Shown here piece after piece: positions 1 through 8,862 of a stretch of 64,000 nucleotides of DNA (positions are counted from its first letter, which is position 1; each line of letters starts with the position of its first letter). The position numbers and the translations under genes are program-made. The notes under the pieces are model-generated. The model did not search any database, was not told the origin of the DNA, and worked only from the letters and a program-made list of their open reading frames with translations. The stretch spans positions 62,001 through 126,000 of the forward strand of contig JAAVFJ010000009.1 of the NCBI GenBank assembly GCA_014800845.1. The letters run 5' to 3'. The DNA comes from Bacteroidales bacterium (lineage in GTDB: Bacteria; Bacteroidota; Bacteroidia; Bacteroidales; Muribaculaceae).

Positions 1-802
1 CTTTGATTTCGAGTGTGCCGGTGGTCCGGCTCACTGAGGGGGCGGTGTAGAAGAGGTCGGTGGTGTAGCTGTGAGGCAGGGGTGTGGAGAAGTTGATGGG
101 TACGGAGGTGTAGAGGGGACCGGAAGCGGTGCCGGTGCCTATCATGTCTGTAAACTGTGAGTCTTCGATGGAGAAGGTGGCTGTCAGGCGCGAGTTGTCG
201 TAGACGGTGGCGAGCTTCACGGGTGATTCCTCGCCGGCCACGTAGTTGCCCACACTCAGCAGATTGTCTGACACTGTGCCGCTCACCGGGGCGCGCACGG
301 TGAGATATGACATATTGGTGCGCGCTGTGGAGAGTGCGGCCTGAGCGGTCATCACGGCGGCTTCGGCCTGGCGCAAATCGTTCTGTCCGGAAATCACATC
401 CATGCGGCTGACAGCCTCGGCGGCCATGGCCTTGTTGAGTGCTTCCAGATGCTTGGCGGCATAGTCGCGCTGCGCCTTGGCGTTGGCGAGTTGCGCCTCG
501 GCCTGCCTCACGTCGTCCTGATACTTGGGGTTGGACAGCGTGAAGAGCACCTGACCTTTGGCCACTTTCTGGCCGCTGGTGTAATTAATCGAGGCTATCA
601 CACCGTTGGCTCTGGCCACCACGTCGGCGCTGGTTGAGGCGGTGAGATAACCGGGAAAAGTCTTGTGGAGAGTCACGGAGTCAATCAGCGGCTCGGCCAC
701 GGCCACTGTGGGTGTCTGGGGAGCTTTCTTCTCCTCCTTATGCGAACAAGATGCGGCGAAAAGAAGGGCGAGCAACAGAGCGGGTATAATGCGTGTTTTC
801 AT
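1..802 (-). CDS. RND efflux periplasmic adaptor (membrane fusion) lipoprotein, partial
   Basis: Runs off the left edge, so only the first 267 residues are visible. Translation from the ATG at 802 gives a lipoprotein signal ending AAS-C (Cys19). A lipoyl/barrel segment follows (PGYLTASTSADVVARANG, then SGQKVAKGQVLFTLSNP). Next comes an Ala/Gln-rich alpha-hairpin (about residues 80-150) and the returning lipoyl half (VRAPVSGTVSDNLLSVGNYV). This order is that of HlyD/AcrA-type adaptors, which bridge an inner-membrane RND pump to an outer-membrane channel. The gene follows the TolC-like gene by 40 bases, so the two form an operon; the pump gene is expected beyond the edge. Substrate cannot be told. 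Confidence 0.88.
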   Translation of the reverse strand, partial: MKTRIIPALLLALLFAASCSHKEEKKAPQTPTVAVAEPLIDSVTLHKTFPGYLTASTSADVVARANGVIASINYTSGQKVAKGQVLFTLSNPKYQDDVRQAEAQLANAKAQRDYAAKHLEALNKAMAAEAVSRMDVISGQNDLRQAEAAVMTAQAALSTARTNMSYLTVRAPVSGTVSDNLLSVGNYVAGEESPVKLATVYDNSRLTATFSIEDSQFTDMIGTGTASGPLYTSVPINFSTPLPHSYTTDLFYTAPSVSRTTGTLEIK

Positions 803-842
803 AGCGATATTGAGTGTACGTGTGTTTTCTGTGTGATTTGAT

Positions 843-2321
843 TTAGAAGCCCCCTCCGAGCGATTCGTAGAGGCTGATGAGCGAGAGCAGAGCGTTGGCG
901 CGTGTCTGCAGGCGGGAGTTTTCATATTCGAGCAGGTTCATCTGGGCATCGACCACATTTGTGAATGAGGCGAGTGTGGAGCGATAGAGACTCACGGCCA
1001 GGTCCAGCGCCTCGCGGCTTTGGGCTACGAGGCGGTCCTGGAAGGATAGCGAGTGTATGTAGCCGTCATAAGTGGTGGCGGCGTTGTCCACCTCCTGCAG
1101 GGCGGAGACAATCGTCTGATTGTAGGCATCTATGTCGGCTTCCATCTGCTCGCGGGCGGCGGCTACGCGGTAGTTGCGGGCGAGGCCGTCGAATATGGTC
1201 CAGCTCAGTGTGGGGGCCACGCTGTAGGTAAACGCCTGATTCTTAAACAGGTCGCCGGGCTTATGAGCCGACACTCCCACCTGCCCTTCAAGGGTGAGGG
1301 TGGGGAGGAAGTCTTTCTTGGCAATGCCTATGGCAGCGGCGTCAGCAGCCAGTGTGGCCTCGGCCTGCGCTATGTCGGGGCGGCGGCGAAGCAGCTCCAT
1401 GGGGGTGCCTACAGCCGGATTCTGAAAACAGTTAGGCAGCGGCGCGGGCTCCTCAAGCAGCGGCGCTATGGAGTCGGCATAGGTGCCGAGCAGCGTGGCT
1501 ATGGAGCCTATCTGTGTCTTAATCATTGCCTCGAGGGTGGGGAGCGTGGCCTGGGTGGATGAGAGCACCACCTGCGCCTGCAGCACATCGAGCTTGGGAG
1601 CAAGCCCGGCATCCATGCGTGCCTGGGTCATTTCCACCACTTTTTCCTGAGAATGGACATGCTCGGTGGCCACCAACAGCTCGGCCTGATAGAGGCGCAG
1701 CTGCACGTAGCTCTTAGCCAACTGTGCGCAGAGGCTCACCATGGCGGCGTCATAGTCAGCCTTGGCGAGCATCTGGTCGGCCTTTGCGCTCTTCACCTGC
1801 GCACCCACGCGCCCGAACAGGTCTATCTCCCAGGAGGCTGTGAGGCCCAGCGAGAGGTAATTGAGGTCGGGATTGCGCATGAGCTGCGAGGTGGTGGCAC
1901 CGGAGGCGCGCTCGAGATTGTAGCCGGCCTGCGCGCCGATGGTGGGGAAGTAAGCGGCCTTGGCCTGCTGCTCGGTGCGCCGCGCTATCTGCATGCGGCG
2001 CAGGGCGGCTGCAAGGTTGAAGTTGGAGCTTTCGGCCTGACGTATGAGCGAATTGAGCACGGGGTCATCGAAGGTGCGCCACCACTCATCTTCCGAGGGT
2101 AGCGACTGGTTATACTGTCGCGAAAAACCCCAGCTCTGCGGCAGCGGCATGCGCTCACCCTCGGGCAGCGGCGCGAGGGTGAGCGACGCTGTGTCGGGCA
2201 GAGCGCTGTAAGGTATGGAATCGGAGGGGATGGTGCCCTTCGGTGAGGGTTCATAGGCATACTGGGCGAAGGCCGACGCACCTCCGGCCAGGGTAAGGAG
2301 AATGGTGATAAGTGTTTTCAT
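843..2321 (-). CDS. TolC/NodT-family outer membrane efflux channel
   Basis: 492 residues, the usual length for the family. The N-terminus (MKTLITILLTLAGGASAFAQ) is a type I signal peptide with no lipobox cysteine, although many NodT relatives are lipoproteins. Two OEP repeats are visible. The first holds the phrase SLPSEDEWWRTFDDPVLNSL and long Ala/Gln helices. The second begins near ELLRRRPDIAQAEATLAADA, a phrase typical of NodT/OprM proteins. It should form the trimeric outer-membrane duct of a tripartite RND pump, with the adaptor encoded directly downstream. A hairpin (2342-2370) lies in its leader. Confidence 0.92.
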   Translation of the reverse strand: MKTLITILLTLAGGASAFAQYAYEPSPKGTIPSDSIPYSALPDTASLTLAPLPEGERMPLPQSWGFSRQYNQSLPSEDEWWRTFDDPVLNSLIRQAESSNFNLAAALRRMQIARRTEQQAKAAYFPTIGAQAGYNLERASGATTSQLMRNPDLNYLSLGLTASWEIDLFGRVGAQVKSAKADQMLAKADYDAAMVSLCAQLAKSYVQLRLYQAELLVATEHVHSQEKVVEMTQARMDAGLAPKLDVLQAQVVLSSTQATLPTLEAMIKTQIGSIATLLGTYADSIAPLLEEPAPLPNCFQNPAVGTPMELLRRRPDIAQAEATLAADAAAIGIAKKDFLPTLTLEGQVGVSAHKPGDLFKNQAFTYSVAPTLSWTIFDGLARNYRVAAAREQMEADIDAYNQTIVSALQEVDNAATTYDGYIHSLSFQDRLVAQSREALDLAVSLYRSTLASFTNVVDAQMNLLEYENSRLQTRANALLSLISLYESLGGGF

Positions 2322-2387
2322 AGTTTATAGCAATATAGCAGAGCAGGACGAGATATGCTCTCATCCTGCTTTTATAACATTCTTTTA

Positions 2388-2395
2388 CAAAAATA
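2388..2395 (-). promoter_or_regulatory. Possible -7 element for the efflux operon
   Basis: The minus strand reads TATTTTTG, matching the Bacteroidota -7 consensus TAnnTTTG, about 65 bases before the channel gene's ATG. No good TTTG/TTG lies 19-20 bases upstream, so this is a weak call. Confidence 0.35.
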
Positions 2396-2409
2396 GTTCC
2401 GGTCCCGGG

Positions 2410-3054
2410 CTATTTCCGTCCGAAATCCGCCGGAATCTCCCCCCACTCGGCAGTGTTCCATTTGCGTATGGGGTTGCGCGGAGTGTGGGTCTCAAGCCAG
2501 CGGTCGGCACGCCTGAGAATCTCGAGCAGCTGCGCGTTGCCCGGCGTAGGTGTCAGCTTGGTGTTGGATTGGTGATTGCGCAGCCAGGCGAGCGCCGTCT
2601 TGGAGTCGGTGTAGATCACACGCGAGGTGTCACCCTGCTTCTCCAGCAGGGCGAGCGCATGGATTAGCGCGAGGTATTCACCTATGTTGTTAGTGCCGTC
2701 AGGGAAGGGGCCTTTGCGGAAAATCTCGCGACCTGTGCCCACCTCCACACCGCGGTATTCCATCAATCCGGGATTGCCGGAGCAGGCGGCGTCTACCGCT
2801 ATGGCGGCTGTATCTATTTCCGGTATGGCTTCGTAGTTCACCGCCACGGCCGGACGCTTGAAGAGGTTTATGAGGGTTCTCCCCTCGGCATCATCATCGC
2901 CGCGAAAGGCGCGTATAGCCTCCGCGCGGGAATTGAAGCTCTTGTAACGCGCTCCGGGATAGGTTATAACCTGCTCGGAGGCATCCTCCCAGTTGTCATA
3001 GACACCGGGCTCAATGCCCACCCACACTACGTAATATTTCTGCTTCTTTGCCAT
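2410..3054 (-). CDS. rnhA: Ribonuclease HI with N-terminal hybrid-binding domain
   Basis: 214 residues. Residues 1-50 (KYYVVWVGIEPGVYDNWEDA) are the viroplasmin/RNase H1 hybrid-binding domain, which grips RNA-DNA duplexes. The catalytic domain follows with its acidic residues in order: Asp in IAVDAACSGNPG, Glu in NNIGEYLALIHAL, Asp in VIYTDSKTALAWL and the last Asp in the closing WGEIPADFGRK. It cuts the RNA strand of RNA-DNA hybrids, removing primers and R-loops. It starts 5 bases after the PorW-like gene stops, so it is probably the last gene of that minus-strand operon rather than functionally tied to secretion. Confidence 0.93.
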   Translation of the reverse strand: MAKKQKYYVVWVGIEPGVYDNWEDASEQVITYPGARYKSFNSRAEAIRAFRGDDDAEGRTLINLFKRPAVAVNYEAIPEIDTAAIAVDAACSGNPGLMEYRGVEVGTGREIFRKGPFPDGTNNIGEYLALIHALALLEKQGDTSRVIYTDSKTALAWLRNHQSNTKLTPTPGNAQLLEILRRADRWLETHTPRNPIRKWNTAEWGEIPADFGRK

Positions 3055-3059
3055 GATTT

Positions 3060-5924
3060 TTAATTTTCTGAGGGCTCTGCTGGTTCGGAGTTCTCCGAGC
3101 TCTCCGCGGGCTCTGAAGGCTCCGAGGGCTCCTCTTCGGGCTCTTCCGGCACTACGGCCGCTTCGGTGGCGTGCACGGCTGCCTCCTCTTCGGCGCGGAA
3201 GTATTCCTCAAAGGAGCGCCCCTCGGTCAGTAGTTTCTGGAAGTTCTCCACGCTTATCATAATGGGGCGCACGCACTCCGGCAGCTTGTAACTCTGATAG
3301 CGGGCCAGCACGGTGCGGTAGTGTTCCACCTCCTTGGCGTTGGCAAAACCCTTGATTATCAGCAGGCCCACGTTGCCGAAATTCATCTGCTCCAGGTCGA
3401 AATCCTTCACCACAAATGAGGAGAAGTTGAAGCGGGCTATGTCGTAGAGCAACTGGTTGGGATGAATGGAATCAAGCGGGAAGGCGAGCACGAGCAGCTG
3501 GGGCTTCGTGGGGTCTATGTCAAACTGCGCAGGGGTGTCGGGGGCGGTTCCCTCCTCGGCATTGGCGGTGAGGCGCGTCTCCCAGAGCATGCCGCGCGAA
3601 TTGCCTGAAGATGAAGCATTAAGCTTGCGTCCCTGACCGAGATAGCGGAGCATGTCAGAGGCCATCTGCGTCATGTCCGTGTCAGGCCATTTCTGCAGCA
3701 GTTCGGTCAGGCGCTCCTTAAACTTATCTTCATCGCGGTCAGTGACATAGGTCAACGCGTCGAGGAACACGAATTTCGGCAGAATCTTGCTCAGCGGGTA
3801 GTCCTTCTCCATCTCGGCTGTGAGCGAGCGCACGCGGCTGTTGTCGTTGTCGAGATAGGCAGTGTAGGCCTGATCATACATCTGCTCCTGCTCCTGCACC
3901 TGATCCATGCGGCGCAGATTCTCGAAGTAATCCGGGTCGAGCATGGCCTGCCCGTAGGGGCTGTCGGGGAATTCGCTTATGATGAGCTGACGCCACTTCT
4001 CCGCCTCCCCCGGCTGATTACGGCGCACTGCCATGAGGTAGAGGTTGTAGTACACATCCAGACGGTAGATATTGTCGGGATAACGCTCCAGAAGCTGATC
4101 AAACTCGGAGGCGGAGGCCGGGAAGTCCTCAAGTTTATCCTTGAGGATTACGCCCATGTTGTAGAGGCCCTCCTGGATAATCTCGTTGGAGTTGGCCATC
4201 TCCTCCTCGGTGCGGGGAATATCTTTCAGGTAGTACTCGGGAGAGGCGGGGTCATTCTGCTTGTCGAGCTTCTGCTTCTCCTCGGGGGTGATGGAATCGT
4301 TGGCGGCGGTCAGGGCGTTGTCGTCGGAATCGGAGTCCTCATTGTCGTCAAACGAGAAGGTCACCTTGTTGCGTCGGCGCCAGTCATCCTCAAGCTTTCG
4401 CGCACCCCAACGGCGCTGGAATTCCGTCTTGCCCTGCGCCTTTGTCTGAGTGTTGTAGAAGTACCAACGCTTGTCGGTGTTCATCTGAAACTGCGTTGGG
4501 GCATTGGGATTGTTAATCTGGTTGCCCTGAGCATTTGCCTGAGCTAAAGCCTCCTCGCGGCGGGCGGCCTCAGCCTCATCCTTCATCTTCTTCTCATACT
4601 CCTTGGCCAGACGCTCTGCCACCTTCATCTGCTCCTCCTCGGGCATCTTGGCCAGAGTGAGCAGAGAGTCCTGAAGCTGAACGTTGCCGGAATATGTAGC
4701 CAGCTCGTCGAGGACATCGGAGCGGAGTTTAATCAGCTTATAGTCAGGATATTTGTCATTGAGCTGCGAGACGGCCTCGGAGTATAGCGGCTGCGCCTTG
4801 ACGTAGTCGCCGCGCTCGAAATAGATGCGTCCGAGCGCCAGCTGCGCCAGCGCCTTGTCGATGCCTCCGCGAGTGCTTTTTTCTATGGCTTCGGCATAGG
4901 CCTTTTCCGCCTCGGTGGTGTCGCGGCGCGAGAGATAGAGGTTGCCGATGGCGTAGAAAATCTGGTCGAGGTATTCCTTGTTGCGTTCATAGCGCGCCAT
5001 GCCGCGGAGGGCCTTCACCTCACCCTTCACATTGGTGCCGGTGTAGACCTCGCTCTGCTTTATGCGTGCATTGAATTTGGTACGATAATCGGTAGAGGAA
5101 CCGCTGCCGGCCTTGGCGAAGGCTTCGTAAGCGGCCTGGCGGTTGCCCAGGCGCGACTGAATCTGGCCGAGCAGGAAATAGAGACGGTTGCGCTGACTCC
5201 CCTTGGCAGCCTTAGCGGCGCGGGTCAGGGGGGCTACAGCCTCGGCATCCTTGTCGCTGCGCACATATAGGTCGGCCATATCGAAATCATAGAGGGCACG
5301 CAGCGAGGCATTGGGGAGCTTGTCGGGCTTCACGTGGGTGAGGATGTTTTCAGCCTCATAGAGCCAGTCGAGCGCCAGATAGGAGCGCGCCTGCCAGAGC
5401 TTGGCTTCATCCACCACCTCGGGGAGCCACGTAAAGTGCTTGGAGATATAGAAGAAAGTGGAGGCGGCGCCGAGGAAATCGCCGTTGAAATACTGCGCAC
5501 GCCCCATCATGAGCCACGCATTGTGCAGGAAGGGATTAAACTCCTCGCGGGCGCGAAACGCCTTATCCTTAGGGGTATTGGTGCGCTTCTTCGGCTTCTT
5601 GGTGATGGAGTGCAGCTGAATGGCCTTCTGCATCTTCTCAATCGTGCGCTTGAAGTCGCCGTTAGGTTGCGGGAAATTATCGTCGGCACGCGCCTCAGCC
5701 GGGTGCATCAGCACGGTGCGTGTGTAGTCATCCTGATAGGAGCGTTCCAGCTCCTTCAGCGTCTCCTTATAATGCTCATCGCCATTATAATAGACATTAT
5801 AGCGCGTAGTGAAAGCCTGCCAATTCCTGGAAGCGGCAGTATTCTTATTGGTAGAGCAAGCCCACAGCAGACAGCTGAGAAGCAAGGCACTGATTAATGG
5901 TATGGCTAAACGTCCACGAAACAT
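3060..5924 (-). CDS. porW: PorW/SprE-like T9SS periplasmic TPR lipoprotein
   Basis: About 954 residues from the ATG at 5924; a GTG at 5939 would add five. The signal peptide ends LLWAC, a lipobox. The body is a chain of tetratricopeptide-like helices: N-terminal half with RNWQAFTTRYNVYYNGDEHY, then many A-x-Y-x-x-A repeats, a charged linker near residues 430-560, then a second TPR block. Length, lipobox and this N-terminal phrase fit PorW/SprE, which links the type IX motor ring to the outer-membrane translocon. It sits two genes below a PorE-like gene, which supports the call. The C-terminus is a low-complexity Ser-Glu-Pro/Asn tail encoded by a 9-bp repeat (see findings). Confidence 0.8.
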   Translation of the reverse strand: MFRGRLAIPLISALLLSCLLWACSTNKNTAASRNWQAFTTRYNVYYNGDEHYKETLKELERSYQDDYTRTVLMHPAEARADDNFPQPNGDFKRTIEKMQKAIQLHSITKKPKKRTNTPKDKAFRAREEFNPFLHNAWLMMGRAQYFNGDFLGAASTFFYISKHFTWLPEVVDEAKLWQARSYLALDWLYEAENILTHVKPDKLPNASLRALYDFDMADLYVRSDKDAEAVAPLTRAAKAAKGSQRNRLYFLLGQIQSRLGNRQAAYEAFAKAGSGSSTDYRTKFNARIKQSEVYTGTNVKGEVKALRGMARYERNKEYLDQIFYAIGNLYLSRRDTTEAEKAYAEAIEKSTRGGIDKALAQLALGRIYFERGDYVKAQPLYSEAVSQLNDKYPDYKLIKLRSDVLDELATYSGNVQLQDSLLTLAKMPEEEQMKVAERLAKEYEKKMKDEAEAARREEALAQANAQGNQINNPNAPTQFQMNTDKRWYFYNTQTKAQGKTEFQRRWGARKLEDDWRRRNKVTFSFDDNEDSDSDDNALTAANDSITPEEKQKLDKQNDPASPEYYLKDIPRTEEEMANSNEIIQEGLYNMGVILKDKLEDFPASASEFDQLLERYPDNIYRLDVYYNLYLMAVRRNQPGEAEKWRQLIISEFPDSPYGQAMLDPDYFENLRRMDQVQEQEQMYDQAYTAYLDNDNSRVRSLTAEMEKDYPLSKILPKFVFLDALTYVTDRDEDKFKERLTELLQKWPDTDMTQMASDMLRYLGQGRKLNASSSGNSRGMLWETRLTANAEEGTAPDTPAQFDIDPTKPQLLVLAFPLDSIHPNQLLYDIARFNFSSFVVKDFDLEQMNFGNVGLLIIKGFANAKEVEHYRTVLARYQSYKLPECVRPIMISVENFQKLLTEGRSFEEYFRAEEEAAVHATEAAVVPEEPEEEPSEPSEPAESSENSEPAEPSEN
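3066..3150. repeat. 9-bp CTCCGAG-type repeat inside the PorW-like gene
   Basis: The last codons of the PorW-like gene are imperfect 9-base units of the CTCCGAGnn type. In this frame they read as Ser/Pro-Glu-Asn/Pro/Ser triplets (EEPSEPSEPAESSENSEP). The same unit fills four intergenic elements in this window. Confidence 0.75.
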
Positions 5925-5967
5925 AATATTGTAACGCACATTCGTGGCGCATTATTGCCTTTGCATA

Positions 5968-6843
5968 TCAATGTATTATGGGGCGGTGGGCGGCGCGGCG
6001 GAGGGTGCGGGCCCGGGCGGTTAGGTCGTCGCGCAAGGTGGCCGAGAAGTAGCGGTCGCGGAAGTGTTGCCAGATGTAGTCCACGGCTACGGGGGAGGGA
6101 TGGAGCATGTCGGGGGCGTAAAAGCGGTAGTCGCGCAGGTCATCCATAAGTAGCTCGTAGGCAGGGAAATAATCCACTGCTTCCTCATCCATGAGGGAAT
6201 CTATGGCGAGTGCCAGGGTGGCTTTTGAGAGGGTGTTTTCCCGGGCACCATCCTTGAAATGGCGTATGGGGCTCACGGTGAATATCACTTTCAGCGCGGG
6301 GTTAAATTCCCTCAGCTCTCTGAGCAGGTCGCGCCATTCCGCCGCTATCTGCTCCACACTCAGGCGGCTGCGGCTGAAGCGGGGTGCCGGCACTTTGTGA
6401 CAGTTGCTCACCACCCCCTCAAAGCCGGGGGCAACGTGGGTGTAAACCCACGCGGTGCCGAGGGTCACTATCAATGCTTCAGCCCCCTGGAGCGCTTCGC
6501 GGAGTTCCCCTAACGCCTTTGAACACAGCTCTTTGGCCTCCTGATGCAGCGGCGCCGAGAAGCGCGTGGGCACCAGCCAGCAGCGCCATCGCCCCTCATG
6601 CTCAAAGAAGAGCTCTTCGGCAAGCTCGCCGCTGAGCGCAGCCCTAAGCAGCGAGGCTATGGAGGCAGGGTTATACTGCACGCCGCAGGGGTTGACCGAA
6701 CAGGGATAGCCGCTGGCACGCAGCCGCTCCCCCACCTCGTCGGTGAAACAGCTCCCTATGAGCAGCAGCGCCCCCTGCTCCGGGTTGAGGCCGAAGGGGG
6801 GTGCGGGTGAGGTGAACGTGGTGCGGAAATCAGTACATGTCAT
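5968..6843 (-). CDS. GSCFA domain protein
   Basis: 291 residues, nearly all one GSCFA domain, named for the motif seen here as LLLIGSCFTDEVGERL. This is an SGNH-hydrolase-like fold. Also seen are PCGVQYNPASIASLL, VTLGTAWVY and a late DMLHPSPVAVDYIW block with the likely catalytic Asp-x-x-His. Function is not established; an esterase acting on an acyl or glycan substrate is possible. No signal peptide is visible. The start overlaps the end of the PorE-like gene by 14 bases, indicating translational coupling, and the PorW-like gene begins 43 bases downstream. Confidence 0.88.
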   Translation of the reverse strand: MTCTDFRTTFTSPAPPFGLNPEQGALLLIGSCFTDEVGERLRASGYPCSVNPCGVQYNPASIASLLRAALSGELAEELFFEHEGRWRCWLVPTRFSAPLHQEAKELCSKALGELREALQGAEALIVTLGTAWVYTHVAPGFEGVVSNCHKVPAPRFSRSRLSVEQIAAEWRDLLRELREFNPALKVIFTVSPIRHFKDGARENTLSKATLALAIDSLMDEEAVDYFPAYELLMDDLRDYRFYAPDMLHPSPVAVDYIWQHFRDRYFSATLRDDLTARARTLRRAAHRPIIH

Positions 6844-8827
6844 AGTCTATGGCTGTTACCTGGAATTCGGTGCGGCGGTTTATCTGGTCGGCGGCCTGCT
6901 GGTCCTCCTCGCTGAGAGTGGCTATAAACTCGGGGGTGAGCACAGTGCCCTCCTCAAATTGCGGGAACTCCTTGTTTATTCGCTTCGTCACCGCCTTGGG
7001 TCGCTGCTTGCCGTAGCCCTCGTAGTGCAGGCGGTCCTTGGGGATGCCGGCGGCTATGAGATAGTCCACCACGCTCTTGGCGCGGCGCAGCGACAGGTCA
7101 TTGTTGTAGGCATCGGAGCCCCAGCGGTCAGTGTGGCTCGACATTTCTATCACTATGTTGGGATTGTCGCGTAGCATCTCGGCGAGCTCATCGAGCGCAG
7201 CCTTGCTTTCGGGGCGCAGGGTGGCCTTGTCGAAGTCATAGAAGATGTTTTCCACCACGTTGGGCTTGGAGATGGAGGAGAGCACGAAGTCCACCTCATA
7301 CTCGGCATCCTCTTCGGCATCGTCGCTCGTAAACTCCTGCTTCACATTAAGATATCCCTTGGCGCCGGCCATCATCACATACTTCACGCCCCTCGACAGA
7401 CGGAAGCGGAAGGAGCCGTCATCGCGGGCCACCTCCTTCTGGTTCGACCCATCGTCGCCCACTATGCGGATTACCGCTCCGGGCACCGGCTCGTCATCGC
7501 GGTCCACCACCCAGCCGCTTATGCCTATGTTGAGCTCCGGCAGCTGAAAGGAGTAGATGTGGTCATAGCCGCGGGCATCGCCGCGGTTGGAGGAGAAGAA
7601 GCCGCTCTCACCCTCGCCGAAGGTGATGCCGAAATCATCGGCCTGCGAGTTGACCGGGCGCCCCATGTTCTCCACGCTCCAGCGGGAGCCGCTGGCGTCC
7701 AAACGCGCACGAAACAGGTCCAGACCGCCGAAACCGGGGTGTCCGTCGGAGGCGAAATAGAGCAGCGAGTCGGTGCGCGAATAGGGGAACATCTCGTCGC
7801 CGGGGGTATTGATTTGCGGGCCGAGGTTTTCGAGCGACCCGATTTTGTCCTGAAGATTTACGCGCCAGATGTCCTTGCCGCCGTAGCCGCCCGGCATGTC
7901 GGAGGTGAAGTAGAGGTACTTGCCGTCGGCGCTCACTGCCGGGTGACCCACTGCGGAGATGGTGTCGTTGAGAATCTCATACTTCACCGGAGCGCTCCAG
8001 GAGGCTTCAGAACGCTGCGAGGTGTAGATTTCCACCGATGTGGGGGCTGTCTCGTCGCGGCGCGCGCGGGTGAGATACATGGTTTGCCCATCGGGGGTAA
8101 AGGAGATTACACCCTCGTCGAACTCGGTGTTGAGCTCACCCTCCACCGGCTCGGGGCGCTGCCACTCCCCCTTCTCGTTCTTGGTGGAGAAGAAGATGTC
8201 GCCGTTTTTCATGCCCGTGATAGGGCTCTTATTAGTGCCTGATGCCTTCTCGTTGCTTGAGGTGAAGTAAATGGCATTCAGCTCCTTATCGAGATACATA
8301 GGTGCGTAGTCGGCGCGGCGGGAGTTGAAGAGCTTGGCCTCGCGCACTATGTAGCGGGTGTTGCGCCCCTCCTTCACCTCCATGGCCTGACGGCAGCCGC
8401 GGATACCCTCGCGCGCCAACCCGTCCGAGGGTTTCCACATGAGATACTGCGTGTAGGCCTCTATAGCCGGCTGATACTTGCCGGAGGCCTGCAGCTCCCT
8501 GCCGAGCCAGTAGTAGGCCATGGAGTCGGGATACTCATAGCGTATGGCATTCTGATAGGCCGCAGCCGAGCGCTCATACATGTTGAGGCGGCGGTAACAC
8601 TCCGCCATCTCGTAGGCCACTTCGCCGCGCAACGGGCGCTCCTCGCGCTTGGTCAGCTTATTGTAGACCTTACGATAGGTCTGCGCCGCATCGTAAAACT
8701 CGCCGCGGGCCATCTGCTCGCGCGCCGTCACAAGCTTAGGGGTCTTGCAAGCCGGCAAAATACACGCAAAAAGCAGCGCCACAAGCAGCAGCGGCAGGGT
8801 ATATCTCAGTCTTCTAAGGAATTTCAT
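6830..8827 (-). CDS. porE: PorE-like OmpA-family lipoprotein
   Basis: 665 residues with the PorE domain order. A lipoprotein signal ends LPAC. TPR helices cover about 35-150. A PD40/WD40-like beta-propeller covers about 165-420, with SPDGQ-type blades such as VISFTPDGQTMYLTRAR and FYASDG-like motifs. A carboxypeptidase-D regulatory-like domain lies at about 430-510 (GWVVDRDDEPVPGAVIRIVG). The C-terminal OmpA domain (about 520-665) has FYDFDKATLRPES, SSHTDRWGSDAYNNDLSLRR and NRRTEFQV, the peptidoglycan-binding signature. PorE anchors the T9SS to the cell wall. Other OmpA/TPR/PD40 lipoproteins share parts of this layout, but a PorW-like gene two genes downstream favours PorE. Confidence 0.78.
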   Translation of the reverse strand: MKFLRRLRYTLPLLLVALLFACILPACKTPKLVTAREQMARGEFYDAAQTYRKVYNKLTKREERPLRGEVAYEMAECYRRLNMYERSAAAYQNAIRYEYPDSMAYYWLGRELQASGKYQPAIEAYTQYLMWKPSDGLAREGIRGCRQAMEVKEGRNTRYIVREAKLFNSRRADYAPMYLDKELNAIYFTSSNEKASGTNKSPITGMKNGDIFFSTKNEKGEWQRPEPVEGELNTEFDEGVISFTPDGQTMYLTRARRDETAPTSVEIYTSQRSEASWSAPVKYEILNDTISAVGHPAVSADGKYLYFTSDMPGGYGGKDIWRVNLQDKIGSLENLGPQINTPGDEMFPYSRTDSLLYFASDGHPGFGGLDLFRARLDASGSRWSVENMGRPVNSQADDFGITFGEGESGFFSSNRGDARGYDHIYSFQLPELNIGISGWVVDRDDEPVPGAVIRIVGDDGSNQKEVARDDGSFRFRLSRGVKYVMMAGAKGYLNVKQEFTSDDAEEDAEYEVDFVLSSISKPNVVENIFYDFDKATLRPESKAALDELAEMLRDNPNIVIEMSSHTDRWGSDAYNNDLSLRRAKSVVDYLIAAGIPKDRLHYEGYGKQRPKAVTKRINKEFPQFEEGTVLTPEFIATLSEEDQQAADQINRRTEFQVTAIDYDMY

Positions 8828-8862
8828 ATATAGTTAACGCGCGCGGTGGGGTTGCTATTGTA

